A stretch of DNA of 42,119 nt, taken from the NCBI GenBank assembly GCA_009992175.1, contig JAACWA010000011.1:1-42119 (forward strand), in the 5' to 3' direction. The notes below the pieces were generated by a model. That model worked only from the letters and a program-made list of their open reading frames with translations. It ran no database searches and was not told the origin of the DNA. The translations under genes were made by a program, and so were the position numbers. Below, in pieces: positions 1-9,141 of the stretch (position 1 is the first letter of the stretch; the number at the start of each line of letters is the position of its first letter). This DNA is from an archaeon. GTDB taxonomy: Archaea > Nanobdellota > Nanobdellia > Pacearchaeales > GW2011-AR1.

Positions 1-3000
1 TGTTTTTTCAAATTTTCTTCTAATGTTGCTCCCAAACTTGTAAGAGTGTCTCCTTTAGTTTTATCAAAATTAAAAACATCAGTACCAGAAAGACTTTGTT
101 TATCTATCCAACAACGTATATTTAAATTTCCACAATAACCAACATCAATCCATCTCTGATTTGTTCCAGGATAAAGTGGATCATTTCCTTTTCCAGGATT
201 TTCAGTTGCACAAACTCTAGTAACTCCTTCATTTGCTAAATCTGGAGAAACTGCATTAGAGATTCCTGCTTCTAAATTTGGATTCAAAAGACTAATTAAA
301 TTTGGACTTCCAGAGACACATTCTTGTTGACTTGTAATGTTAGAATTTATTGCTTGGTCTTTGATATATTGGTCACTCAAATAATCCACTGCAAAGTCTG
401 TACTTACAGTTCCAAAACCACACTCTTCTTGATTATTCACTTGAACACAGAGTTGGTTATATCCTTCAGCAGCTGTAAAGTCTTTAGTTTGAGTTTCATA
501 TTCTCCAGGAGGAATATATCCAGAATCAACTGAAATTGGGCTTGAAGAATCACTATAATATGAAGACCCATCTCCTTTCAAATAAACCCTATAATATGCC
601 CCTTGACTATTTCCAGCAAAAATATGGTAAAACACTTTATACTGAACTTGTGGGGGATTTGTTACACTTGAAAAAGGAATCACATCAAACTTAGCAGTAA
701 ATTGTGGGGGACTTCTAGATTGAGTTAAAGCATCTAGTGCTCCTTGACCTTCTGGATAAACTACTGACAAAAAGTTTTTACAAACAAGACTTCCAACTTC
801 TTCTTGACTTCTTGCTTTAAAGGCACTGTTAGCATTAAGTGAATAATATTGAACTAAGTAATCAGCTGAACTTTTGGCATTTGCAAGTGCTCCTTGTATT
901 CCTCCAACATACTCTCCTCCATTTCTTGCTCCTCCTCCAAAAATCCAACTGTCAATTTTTGGAACAGCTAAGTTTAACAAAGGTAATGCTTGTCTCCAGA
1001 AAAATTCACACATATAAATACTATTAATTTCGTCACAAATTCCAACAGTTTCTCCCTTTTCAAGACTAGTGTTTAAACATTCTCTGTAAGACTTTGCAAC
1101 TGAAAGGAAGTTATCTACTCCAGCTTTAACTCCCGTTAAACAAACAGGGACATAAATTCCTTCATCCCAATTTGGTAAACAAAGCATAACACTTCCAACA
1201 ACTCCAGATTGAATTACATCTCTTACAGTGTAGTCTCCACCATAATTACATCTAGAGCTCGGACAAATTACTGGGTCACAAGCATTAAATAAAATTTTAC
1301 AATCGGCTGGACTCATAATATCAGTACATTCTACTAATGGAACATCAACTGCAGGAGAACCAACTTTGTAAATAGTGTCATCATTGTCAAGCTTCAAATT
1401 TTTTATTCCATCTTTGTAAGCCCTTGAAACTTTTTCTATATTTTTAACAGCCCTATCAACCAAAGTTATCGCTTCCCCTCCTTTTAGTGAACCAATACTT
1501 GTGTAACTGTTAGAATTTCCTAAATTAATTAATTGACAATTGTCATTCATTGGATTGTATTCCACCACTCCATCTGAACCTGCATTACAAATCCAAAAGC
1601 TGTTTATTCTAGCGGATAAGTCATAAGTTCTCGAGGAAGAAGATGCTGAAACAGTCTGAGGAATATAAGCATACCACCCTTTTTGAGCTTCAACTGGAAC
1701 CAAAGCTGGAAGTCCTTTATAGGGATCTGTTTCATAATATTTTATTTCAGGATTTTTAATTGGAGTTCCTTCAGAAGTATCTTTCTTTTTGAATGAAGAA
1801 TATTTTGATTTAATTGATTTTGAAACTTCATCTGAAACCTTATTTTTATTTTCCCCATAAACTTCATTGATATAATACTCTCCAGAAGAAGCTGGTTTCA
1901 AAGTAACATAATATAAATTATTTTCATAAACAATTGGTTGAACCGGTTCTCCAGCTTTGAGTGAACCAAATCCATTAGGAACAACTGCTCCATCATAAAT
2001 TTCTTCAATACTATTTTTGTCTGAACGAATTCTAATTGTTGCTCCTTCTAAACCAGAATCTTTTATTTTTTGGTCCGCATTAAGTCTAACAAGGTTTTCA
2101 TTAACATTGTTTTCAACGCCCTTAAGAAGAATAAACAATCTTTCTCCATATTCTAATTCTTTATTTCCCAAATATAAATTTGCATAAAGTTCAATTTGCT
2201 TTGCATCTTCAAGGCTATAAATTCTTCCAAGGTTTTCTCCAGTTAAATATTCTTTAACCTTTTTAACATCAACAAATTCTCCTTTAGTTTTTGGATTTTC
2301 AAAATTATCTCCCAGGAAATTCAAACTCTCTTTAATTTTTTGTGAATACCCTTTGTCCATCAAAGTCTTTTGATTAACAATATCCTCTCCAAAAATTCCT
2401 CCCGAGTTTGTTACTCCATCAATTTCTTGAAGAGTTTTAAGTCCATCATTTTGTTTCTCCATTTCTTTAGTCATCTGACTAACTTGGTCTTCTATTTTTC
2501 CAGAATTGTCAAACAAACATTGTTCTTTAGTAGAATATTTTATATCAATTTGACCTTCACAATAAGAATTCCATTCCCTCATAACATTTTTTCTTGCAAG
2601 AGATTCAACTCCTGAATTAAGAAGTAAATTTTTGAGTGTCAAAACTGCTCCAGTAATTTCACAAGTTGTTTGGAAAGTTTTAACAACAGTTCCAAGGTTG
2701 TCTGAAATTCCCTGTAAAACATTAATTCTATTTGTCCAACTTTCAATTCTAGCTTTTGTTTCTTCTGGAGAAAGTTGAATAGACCTTTTTTCAATTCCAA
2801 TTGTGAAATTAAAGTCAACATTACTAATGTCTCTAACCTTTGTGTTCACTGAAACTTTAGCAACCTTTTTGAGATTAATTTTTGTAACAACAAAGATATA
2901 ATCTGTTCCTCCAATATTGAATGGAACATCTTTTTCTAAATTTGAATTTATTGAAGTTAAAAAAGATCCAGTTTTTGAAAGAATACTTCTTCCTTGCAAA

Positions 3001-5261
3001 CTAAAATCTAAACTTGCCCATTTTTCATCTTTAATTTCATTTAATTTAATGTACTCTTGATTATTTGAATTTTCCGAACTAGTTACAGAAGAAGTTCCAG
3101 TTATTTGAAGTTGTCCGTCTTGAAAATTTTTCCATTTAAGAGAATTCAAGAAAGTAATTGACTCTTGGGGAAGAGTGTAATCTTTAAAAGATCCAGAAAC
3201 AACTTTATATTCAGAGGTATCCATCCAAACCGATTTATCTGGAGACCATAACCACCCTATTTTAGGAGATTGATATGTTGTTAAAGGTTGATTTAAAGGA
3301 ACCCCATATTTAAAATATAAAACACCGGATCCTCCTGGTTTATTCATTGTAAAAATTTGATTTTGTTGGGTTGATGAACTAGTAGAAGATTTGAATAAAT
3401 TTCCTAGATAAACAATCTCTCCTTTTCTCATTTGAATTGAATTTTTAACAACCTCCTCTCCTTTTTTTATACTAATTTCAATTCCATACTCCTCGAAACT
3501 TGGTTCACGAACTCCTTCAAAAGAAATTTCTTTGTAATCTCCATCTATTAAAAAAGTCTGTCTTGAAACTCCAACATTAGAATATCTTGGAATGTTTTCA
3601 CAAGGGGATATGTCTAAATTAGAACCAGAATATTTTGATTTAAAGTCTTCACAATATTTTTTCAAGTCTTCACTTTGGTACAATTTATCTGAAAGATTAA
3701 TTAATTGTGCTAAAGCTTGTTCTCCTAAATATCCATCTAACTTTTCTTCATATTTTTGATTCGCAAAGTTTTCTTGAATTTGTTTATAATCTCTAACTGC
3801 ATTATTTTGGTATCCAATAAGAGTTTGATTCTTCAAATCTAAATTTGTTCCAACTCCAAAACTTTTAATTTGTACTTTTGTTCCAAAGGCCTCTTGAGCT
3901 GAACCATAATTAATTCTTTTAAAATTGTTTCCATCAAATAACCAATTAAATTTGGGTTCTACAAAACCAAAAATGGTTTTGAAAACATCCGAAGCTGATT
4001 TATCCTTTCTCAAATCATTTTTTGCATATCTTGCAACTTTACTTAATGTATCTGAATCTAATTTATCAACCGGTTTACCAGGAACTGTAACTAAATAAAT
4101 TAAAGAATTTTGAATGGCATCTAATTTGGATTTGGGGTCTGTTCCAACATACCCCAAGTAAACTGCCTTTTCATCATAATTAAATGGAAGACGATCTCCA
4201 ACTTGATAAGTCTTCTCTGAAGAGCCACCAATAGATAAATCAATTGTAGGTTCAATTCTTAAAGGAAAAGTTTGTGTTTTTTCATCCCCTTCACAACGAA
4301 CATCAACTGTTTGCCTTAACCCTTCCTTAATTGGATCCGAAACAACTTGACATTTATTGTCATAAAAATATTCTCCTTTTTTTACTTCAAAAGTTTCAGA
4401 ATTAACTTTCATAACTGCTCTTGTGTCTTGCCCTTCTACTGAATCTAATTTTAATGTTGAAGAAGCCATACATCCAAAACCAGGAAGGAAAAAACTAGAA
4501 GATTCTTCACCAACATTTAATTTTTTGCTTAAAACTTTTTGTTTTTCGGCTCCTCCAGAATTTGCATTGAGTCCTGAATAAATTGAAATTGAGGCAGAGG
4601 TGGTTTGAATGTCATCGGCCCTCAAGTAACCCATATGATTAAAAAAAGCATATTGACCATATAATTCTTTGAATTCGGGGTCAGTCATAAGGGAAAGGTA
4701 AAACCTATAATTTTCTAAACCAAAAGAATTTCTCAAGTCATAAATAATTCTTGCTGAAAGTCCTCCAACAATTGATTCAGGCATTGAAGACTCATTTCCA
4801 TTTCTTGCTAAAAATATTATTGCATAACCTATATTATTCCATTGTCCATTACTTAGTTGAGTATTTAATCCTAAAGCAGGATAACTCGGAATAAACCCAA
4901 CACTACTAACTCCTTCTGGTAAACTTGATCCAAAATCAATTGATTTAATTGAAGTAACTGTGATTAAAGGATTAACTTTTAATGCTTGAAGTTGGCAATA
5001 AACTGGAACATTTTGTTCTTCAAGTAAATCACTTCTAACAACTGGAGGAGTACATCCACCTGGAACAACTCTTATGATAAAATCCTGTCCACTAGAACAA
5101 ACTTCATTATTAAAATTGAAATCTTGGTTTGTTCCAAAACCAAAAGAAGAACCAGCTAATCCTGGTTGAGTAAGTTGAAAACTAGATTTTTCATAAGCAG
5201 AAGTAAAACTAAGAATAAAAATAAGAATAAAAATTCCAAGAAAAATTTTATTTATTTTCAT
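1..5261 (-). CDS. Giant secreted surface protein, C-terminus beyond the window
   Basis: Reading the minus strand from the ATG at 5261 gives 1,753 codons with no stop before base 1, so the gene is incomplete at its C-terminus. The N-terminus is a clear secretory signal peptide: MKINK, a hydrophobic stretch to about residue 20, and probable cleavage after SFTSA (residue 22). The rest is mostly polar, rich in Asn, Ser, Gly and Tyr, with scattered Cys and repeated beta-rich-looking stretches; one has LPGFGC near residue 255 followed by a second Cys. No enzymatic motif was recognised. The start overlaps the stop of the upstream membrane-protein gene (ATGA at 5258-5261), so the two are probably co-translated. 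Large secreted proteins of this kind are common in DPANN genomes, where they are thought to be surface or attachment proteins; that role is inference. Many short open frames on either strand inside it are shadows. Confidence 0.9.
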   Translation of the reverse strand, partial: MKINKIFLGIFILIFILSFTSAYEKSSFQLTQPGLAGSSFGFGTNQDFNFNNEVCSSGQDFIIRVVPGGCTPPVVRSDLLEEQNVPVYCQLQALKVNPLITVTSIKSIDFGSSLPEGVSSVGFIPSYPALGLNTQLSNGQWNNIGYAIIFLARNGNESSMPESIVGGLSARIIYDLRNSFGLENYRFYLSLMTDPEFKELYGQYAFFNHMGYLRADDIQTTSASISIYSGLNANSGGAEKQKVLSKKLNVGEESSSFFLPGFGCMASSTLKLDSVEGQDTRAVMKVNSETFEVKKGEYFYDNKCQVVSDPIKEGLRQTVDVRCEGDEKTQTFPLRIEPTIDLSIGGSSEKTYQVGDRLPFNYDEKAVYLGYVGTDPKSKLDAIQNSLIYLVTVPGKPVDKLDSDTLSKVARYAKNDLRKDKSASDVFKTIFGFVEPKFNWLFDGNNFKRINYGSAQEAFGTKVQIKSFGVGTNLDLKNQTLIGYQNNAVRDYKQIQENFANQKYEEKLDGYLGEQALAQLINLSDKLYQSEDLKKYCEDFKSKYSGSNLDISPCENIPRYSNVGVSRQTFLIDGDYKEISFEGVREPSFEEYGIEISIKKGEEVVKNSIQMRKGEIVYLGNLFKSSTSSSTQQNQIFTMNKPGGSGVLYFKYGVPLNQPLTTYQSPKIGWLWSPDKSVWMDTSEYKVVSGSFKDYTLPQESITFLNSLKWKNFQDGQLQITGTSSVTSSENSNNQEYIKLNEIKDEKWASLDFSLQGRSILSKTGSFLTSINSNLEKDVPFNIGGTDYIFVVTKINLKKVAKVSVNTKVRDISNVDFNFTIGIEKRSIQLSPEETKARIESWTNRINVLQGISDNLGTVVKTFQTTCEITGAVLTLKNLLLNSGVESLARKNVMREWNSYCEGQIDIKYSTKEQCLFDNSGKIEDQVSQMTKEMEKQNDGLKTLQEIDGVTNSGGIFGEDIVNQKTLMDKGYSQKIKESLNFLGDNFENPKTKGEFVDVKKVKEYLTGENLGRIYSLEDAKQIELYANLYLGNKELEYGERLFILLKGVENNVNENLVRLNADQKIKDSGLEGATIRIRSDKNSIEEIYDGAVVPNGFGSLKAGEPVQPIVYENNLYYVTLKPASSGEYYINEVYGENKNKVSDEVSKSIKSKYSSFKKKDTSEGTPIKNPEIKYYETDPYKGLPALVPVEAQKGWYAYIPQTVSASSSSRTYDLSARINSFWICNAGSDGVVEYNPMNDNCQLINLGNSNSYTSIGSLKGGEAITLVDRAVKNIEKVSRAYKDGIKNLKLDNDDTIYKVGSPAVDVPLVECTDIMSPADCKILFNACDPVICPSSRCNYGGDYTVRDVIQSGVVGSVMLCLPNWDEGIYVPVCLTGVKAGVDNFLSVAKSYRECLNTSLEKGETVGICDEINSIYMCEFFWRQALPLLNLAVPKIDSWIFGGGARNGGEYVGGIQGALANAKSSADYLVQYYSLNANSAFKARSQEEVGSLVCKNFLSVVYPEGQGALDALTQSRSPPQFTAKFDVIPFSSVTNPPQVQYKVFYHIFAGNSQGAYYRVYLKGDGSSYYSDSSSPISVDSGYIPPGEYETQTKDFTAAEGYNQLCVQVNNQEECGFGTVSTDFAVDYLSDQYIKDQAINSNITSQQECVSGSPNLISLLNPNLEAGISNAVSPDLANEGVTRVCATENPGKGNDPLYPGTNQRWIDVGYCGNLNIRCWIDKQSLSGTDVFNFDKTKGDTLTSLGATLEENLKK

Positions 5262-7093
5262 ATGAAACTAACCTCCACTTTTTTTGAATCAACTAAAGTA
5301 TAAACCACTTGAAGTTCCTCGAGGGAAGTTGGAGAATTATACCTATCAACATCAATCTGAAGTTTATTGTTTGAACTTAAACTTGATTCACTTACAGTAA
5401 AAGTTTCACTCCCCCCTCCAACTAAAACGTTTGAAATATTTTGTTCAGGTACAGCTACATCACTACATTCTTCATGAGTTATTCCAAAAATTCCTCCAAT
5501 TCCAGAAGGAACGTCTACACATTGTTTAATTGTTGTTGCATCAAACTTTATACTTGAATTGTCATACAAATAAACTTTAAGATTATACTCTCCAGCACTC
5601 AATTTTATTTTATTTTGTTCAGGATAAAGAAATACTTTGGAATCATCATCAGAAGAAAAATAAACTACCGCTTTTTCATTAAATTTACTGTTTTTAATTT
5701 TTAATGAAACTTGTTTTTCATATTCTTTATCTAAAATTAATGAAACACTTCCCCCATTAACTGTTGAAATTTCTTCAGATTTTTCTTTATATCCTTTTGA
5801 ATTTACAATTATTTTTCCATTTGCACATTGAGGGAAAGCGCCTTCCAGAGTTCCCCCTTTAGTTTCTCCAATTTGGCAACTTGAACCTAAACAGTCATAA
5901 CTTATATTTCCCTCGACATTTCTTAAATCTGAACTAGAAAGCTCAACTGTAAAATTAGAAAATGGACCATCACACAAAGGATAAGAATTTTCAACGAACT
6001 CTCCAGCTGTTGAAACTTTTTTTGCAACGTTTCCATCAATCACAATTGCTAAAGGAAATTGAAATGTTTCGCCATTATTTGTTAACTGTACTAAAACGGG
6101 ATATTTCAAACTATAAACAAAATGGTAAGGAGCATAACAGAACCCTAAAATTCCCAATCCTTGTTGAATTCCAACAGGTTTTGAAACTAAAACCGCAGAA
6201 CTTGCAGGTTCAACTTGATAATTACTGGGCCATTCTTGAAAATTAAGAACTTTTACTTCGGAATCTATTGGAATCTTTAAATTAAAATAATCATTCTTCT
6301 CTCCTGAATTTTTTAAAGCAAAAAAATTGTCTTGGGTTGCTCTCTTTAATGTTGAAAAAATTTCATCTGCATTCCAAATTTTTGGAGCACAAGTAAGTTC
6401 TACTCCATCAACAGGAGCATAAGTTCTTAAAACATCAACCGAATAATTTTCTAAGAAAAGTTCCTTTCTTTCCTTGTTGTCAAAACTAATTGCATCATTG
6501 TATAAATTTCCAAGTTCAGAATCAACTTCAACTTGATGTGTTGACATAGTAGCTGTCTCTGCATCTTTAGTTACTTGAATGTCCATATCCACAAAAACCT
6601 GAACTAAATTGTCCTTAATCACAACTTCTGAAGTTGGAACTCCTTTAGTAATTTTATATCCTTCTTTAACAAAAGAATCAAAATTACAATTTGGAATTTC
6701 TTGGTCTAAATAAGTTTGCATTTGATTTTGAAGTTCTTTTTTTTCAGGAACTTGATTTATTTCTAAATTGTTTTCACTAATTGAATGCCAATAAGGAATT
6801 CCGGTCCCTAAGAAATCTAACTGTGAAGAAAAAGGCATGTAACTTGAACCAGGAATAAATTCAGGATTAAAGATATACCCTCCTTTTGACTCCATAATTT
6901 TTATTCCAACTAAAGTTTTTTCCTTTACACAATTTAAAAAATTTGTTTTAATAGGTTCAAAAGTAGAAGAAACTGAACTAGGAAAAAGAGTATCTTTAAA
7001 CACAAAATAAGAAGCAATTGCAACAACTAAAACAATTGCAATAATTACAAAAAATGTAACTTGTCCTCCCTTGTTTACACCCCTCCTGGCCAT
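5258..7093 (-). CDS. Membrane-anchored surface protein with type III-like N-terminus (611 aa)
   Basis: The N-terminus is short and basic with a Lys-Gly-Gly-Gln step (NKGGQVTFF, residues 7-15), then about 20 hydrophobic residues (to about 32), resembling a prepilin-type signal or a simple N-terminal anchor. The remaining ~570 residues are extracytoplasmic in character: polar, predicted beta-rich and with about ten Cys, including a C-x4-C pair near residue 387. No catalytic motif is visible. It is the first gene of a two-gene operon with the giant secreted protein, overlapping it by four bases. A TATA-like box lies 22-34 bases upstream of the ATG. I infer a structural or assembly partner of the giant protein. 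It resembles the pilin-like proteins at 34753-38905 only in its N-terminus. Confidence 0.85.
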   Translation of the reverse strand: MARRGVNKGGQVTFFVIIAIVLVVAIASYFVFKDTLFPSSVSSTFEPIKTNFLNCVKEKTLVGIKIMESKGGYIFNPEFIPGSSYMPFSSQLDFLGTGIPYWHSISENNLEINQVPEKKELQNQMQTYLDQEIPNCNFDSFVKEGYKITKGVPTSEVVIKDNLVQVFVDMDIQVTKDAETATMSTHQVEVDSELGNLYNDAISFDNKERKELFLENYSVDVLRTYAPVDGVELTCAPKIWNADEIFSTLKRATQDNFFALKNSGEKNDYFNLKIPIDSEVKVLNFQEWPSNYQVEPASSAVLVSKPVGIQQGLGILGFCYAPYHFVYSLKYPVLVQLTNNGETFQFPLAIVIDGNVAKKVSTAGEFVENSYPLCDGPFSNFTVELSSSDLRNVEGNISYDCLGSSCQIGETKGGTLEGAFPQCANGKIIVNSKGYKEKSEEISTVNGGSVSLILDKEYEKQVSLKIKNSKFNEKAVVYFSSDDDSKVFLYPEQNKIKLSAGEYNLKVYLYDNSSIKFDATTIKQCVDVPSGIGGIFGITHEECSDVAVPEQNISNVLVGGGSETFTVSESSLSSNNKLQIDVDRYNSPTSLEELQVVYTLVDSKKVEVSFI

Positions 7094-7114
7094 GAATAGA
7101 AAATGGAAAACACG

Positions 7115-7127
7115 TATATAAATATTT
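7115..7127 (-). promoter_or_regulatory. TATA box for the 611-aa/giant-protein operon
   Basis: Read on the minus strand this is AAATATTTATATA, centred about 27 bases upstream of the ATG at 7093. That spacing fits an archaeal promoter giving a transcript with little or no leader. Confidence 0.5.
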
Positions 7128-7170
7128 GTTTAAAAAAGAAGAAATGTTCGAGATAAAAAAAAGATAAAAA

Positions 7171-7380
7171 TTAAATCCTTCTCGAAAAGAAGATTAAATA
7201 AAAAAGATTAAGAATGAATAAAATTCCTCCAAAAAGAACAAAAATTGAATCAACTGGAGCTCCAAAATTAAAATTTCCAAAAAAAGATAATTTAGAGTTT
7301 AAAAAATAAAAACCCAAAATTAAATTTAATAAAATTAAAACCCATTTTTTGCCATCTTTTTTGTAAACTCCACTTCCCAT
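7171..7380 (-). CDS. Small membrane protein, unknown (69 aa)
   Basis: A 69-residue protein with a short basic N-terminus (GVYKKDGKKW), a hydrophobic helix at about 13-28 and a second from about 46 to 65, ending in SRRI. It sits between an HTH-like gene upstream and the surface operon, all on the minus strand. The family is not recognised. Two helices and a charged tail are all that the sequence shows. Confidence 0.6.
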   Translation of the reverse strand: MGSGVYKKDGKKWVLILLNLILGFYFLNSKLSFFGNFNFGAPVDSIFVLFGGILFILNLFYLIFFSRRI

Positions 7381-7417
7381 TCCTTTTTAAATGAATTTCT
7401 AAGTATTTAATTCTTAC

Positions 7418-7696
7418 TTAATTCTTAAGGCGAGTTCTTTTTCCTCCCTTAACTTGCCCCCAATTGTTATCTAAAATTTCAAAAACTAAATCTTTCTTTT
7501 CTAGTTTTGAAAGGTTACACAAGTTTTCTACAAGGTTTAAGGTAATTACTCTTCTCTCACAGTAATAATTTTTAAGAGAATTATAATTAACATCCACTCC
7601 TCGATTAATTAATTCTTTTAAATTTGGGCAACCCAATATTTCTAACACTTTTTTGATAAAATCTCTTTGTTTTCCTAGAGGAAATTTTGCTTTCAT
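7418..7696 (-). CDS. HTH-like small protein of unknown function (92 aa)
   Basis: A basic 92-residue protein, all alpha-helical in appearance. The segment around residues 28-70 (SLKNYYCERR, then NLVENLCNLS) looks like a Cro/C1-type helix-turn-helix, and the C-terminus has a NWGQVKGGK element that I associate with DPANN proteins near homing-endonuclease or HTH domains (from memory, not searched). It is transcribed divergently from eL42 with its own TATA-like box. It could be a regulator or a leftover of a mobile intron or endonuclease family; the sequence does not settle this. Confidence 0.6.
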   Translation of the reverse strand: MKAKFPLGKQRDFIKKVLEILGCPNLKELINRGVDVNYNSLKNYYCERRVITLNLVENLCNLSKLEKKDLVFEILDNNWGQVKGGKRTRLKN

Positions 7697-7715
7697 AATT
7701 TAACTGCGACACCAA

Positions 7716-7736
7716 GCTATAAAAAACTTTATAAAG
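7716..7736. promoter_or_regulatory. Divergent promoters for the HTH-like gene and eL42
   Basis: Two TATA-like elements lie back to back in the 60-bp gap. TTTTTATAGC (minus strand, about 7716-7725) is some 20-29 bases before the ATG at 7696. CTTTATAAAG (plus strand, about 7727-7736) is some 20-30 bases before the ATG at 7757. Both spacings suit short-leader or leaderless archaeal transcripts. Confidence 0.5.
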
Positions 7737-7756
7737 CAATTTTAACAGAAAATTAT

Positions 7757-8068
7757 ATGAAGATTCCAAAAACTACAAAAAGATATTGCCCACATTGTAA
7801 AAAAAGAACTGAGCAGAAAATAAAAGCAGTTTCAACTGGAGGAAAAAGAGGAACCTTGAAAAGAGGAGGAATTGCAAGGGCAAAACTTAGGGGATTAGGA
7901 ATAGGAATTGGAAACAAAGGTAAATGGGGTTCAAGACCAGCAATTTCAAAATTCAAAAGAAAATCAAAAACAACTAAAAAGACAAACATTATGTACACTT
8001 GTAAAGTTTGTGGAAAGTCAAAATATCAAAAGAAAGGTACAAGAGCAGGGAGGGTAATACAAGAATGA
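7757..8068 (+). CDS. rpl44e: Large-subunit ribosomal protein eL42 (L44e)
   Basis: A basic 103-residue protein with the family N-terminus MKIPKTTKRYCPHC and two zinc-binding pairs, C11-x2-C14 and C82-x2-C85 (CKVCGK). Between them is the conserved Gly/Arg-rich loop that contacts the tRNA E site. Full length for the family. In most archaea this gene is followed by eS27 and aIF2-alpha; here it is followed by eS1, and eS27 is absent from the window. It starts about 22 bases after a TATA box. Confidence 0.95.
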   Translation: MKIPKTTKRYCPHCKKRTEQKIKAVSTGGKRGTLKRGGIARAKLRGLGIGIGNKGKWGSRPAISKFKRKSKTTKKTNIMYTCKVCGKSKYQKKGTRAGRVIQE

Positions 8069-8113
8069 TAGAATATCAAAAACAAACTAAGGGAAAGTTT
8101 CATAAAGAAAACC

Positions 8114-8118
8114 GGAGG
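8114..8118 (+). promoter_or_regulatory. Shine-Dalgarno sequence for eS1
   Basis: GGAGG lies 11 bases before the ATG at 8130. Most genes here appear leaderless, so a clear ribosome-binding site in the 61-bp gap between eL42 and eS1 marks eS1 as an internal operon gene. Confidence 0.7.
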
Positions 8119-8129
8119 TTGTCTTTATA

Positions 8130-8672
8130 ATGGCACAAGCAAAAAGAAAAAAAAGATTTTTTAATGTTGAAATTCCACTAATAAAAAAGACCACTCAGCT
8201 TCAAGCTTATGAAATAAAAGAGTTGGATAAAAGATTCATAAAATATGACCTTACAAGAATTTTGAAAGGAAAAGCAACAATTATCACTCTTAAAACTAAA
8301 GTAAACGGAGAGGAAGTTTTAACCTTTCCAAAAGAAATGAGACTTCTTCCATACTACTTGAGAAGAATGGTAAGACGTGGAACAAATTATGTTGAAGACT
8401 CTTTCTCTACTGAATCTAAAGATTCTCAAATAAGAATTAAACCTTTCTTAGTTACAAGAAGAAAAGTTTCAAGAGAAGTAAGAAAAACACTTCGAAACAA
8501 AGCAAGAGAAGAATTGATTTTATGGGCAAAAGAAAGTTCAACAGAGAAAATATTTGACGAGACTCTTAAAGGAAAAATCCAAAGAGAACTTAGTATCAAA
8601 TTAAAAAAGATTTATCCTCTTTCACTCTGTGAAATAAGAGTTTTGAATGTGGAAAAAGAAAAGAAGAAATAA
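8130..8672 (+). CDS. rps3ae: Small-subunit ribosomal protein eS1 (S3Ae)
   Basis: A 180-residue basic protein. The central and C-terminal parts match the archaeal S3Ae pattern: a YYLRRMVRRGTNYVEDSF segment near 75-92, the RIKPFLVTRRK strand near 102-112, then a GKIQRELSIKLKKIYPL helix and the ending CEIRVLNV. It is slightly short at both ends against the ~200-residue family. It forms an operon with eL42. In many archaea eS1 sits beside uS15 and a DHH nuclease instead; here those two lie at 22105-23856. Confidence 0.93.
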   Translation: MAQAKRKKRFFNVEIPLIKKTTQLQAYEIKELDKRFIKYDLTRILKGKATIITLKTKVNGEEVLTFPKEMRLLPYYLRRMVRRGTNYVEDSFSTESKDSQIRIKPFLVTRRKVSREVRKTLRNKAREELILWAKESSTEKIFDETLKGKIQRELSIKLKKIYPLSLCEIRVLNVEKEKKK

Positions 8673-8724
8673 TTTTCCAAGACAACAACTTTTAAAAAAC
8701 ATCGATTTCTCTAAATTTAATCAT

Positions 8725-8796
8725 GCCTGTATAGCTCAGTGATAGAGCAACTCACTTGTAATGAGTAGGTCGGGGGTTTGAATCCCTCTACAGGCT
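8725..8796 (+). tRNA. tRNA-Thr (anticodon UGU)
   Basis: A complete cloverleaf. The acceptor is GCCTGTA/TACAGGC with discriminator T; the D stem is GCTC/GAGC; the anticodon stem is ACTCA/TGAGT with loop CTTGTAA, giving anticodon TGT; the T stem is GGGGG/CCCTC. No CCA is encoded and there is no intron. Oddity: the D loop has G-A where G18-G19 is normal, and the T loop reads TTTGAAT instead of TTCGAAT. The usual G19-C56 tertiary pair thus appears replaced by A19-U56. A TTTTAAAAAAC element about 27-35 bases upstream is a likely TATA box. Confidence 0.95.
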
Positions 8797-8817
8797 TTTA
8801 TTTTTTTAAAAATAACT

Positions 8818-9141
8818 TTATTTTAATTTAACAGCTGTACCAAAAGCAAGCATTTCTGAAGCACCAGCCATTATGGTTGAAGTCATAAACCTCATCCCAA
8901 TTATTGCGTCAGCTCCTAAACTAATTGCTTCATTTACCATTCTGTTATATGCTTCATCTCTTGAGTGGCTTGCCATATCAGTATAAGTTTTTATTTCTCC
9001 ACCTACAAGATTTTTAAAAGCAGCACCAATATCTCGTCCGACATTTCTTGCTCGGACAGTGTTTCCACGAGCAACACCTAAAATTTGAACAATTTTTTTT
9101 CCAGGAATTTCTTCTCCGGTTGTAACAATCATTTCTTTCAT
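8818..9141 (-). CDS. YbjQ/UPF0145 family protein
   Basis: A 107-residue protein with the family's Gly-rich features: IVQILGVARGNTVRARN near residues 17-33, an acidic and helical middle, and the conserved LGADAIIGMRF strand near 75-85. Full length. YbjQ-type proteins form pentamers and are often labelled heavy-metal binding; no biochemical role is firmly known. The gene overlaps the stop of the upstream 64-aa membrane protein by four bases, so the pair is co-translated. Confidence 0.9.
   Translation of the reverse strand: MKEMIVTTGEEIPGKKIVQILGVARGNTVRARNVGRDIGAAFKNLVGGEIKTYTDMASHSRDEAYNRMVNEAISLGADAIIGMRFMTSTIMAGASEMLAFGTAVKLK

Noticed and set aside
1-5261. Several short plus- and minus-strand frames (for example 324-533, 839-1027, 2370-2615, 2639-2821)
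   Set aside because: All lie inside the single 1,753-codon frame and have no coding character of their own.
7418-7696. Homing endonuclease or intein fragment
   Set aside because: No LAGLIDADG or splicing motif is visible; only a loose resemblance to an associated HTH element.
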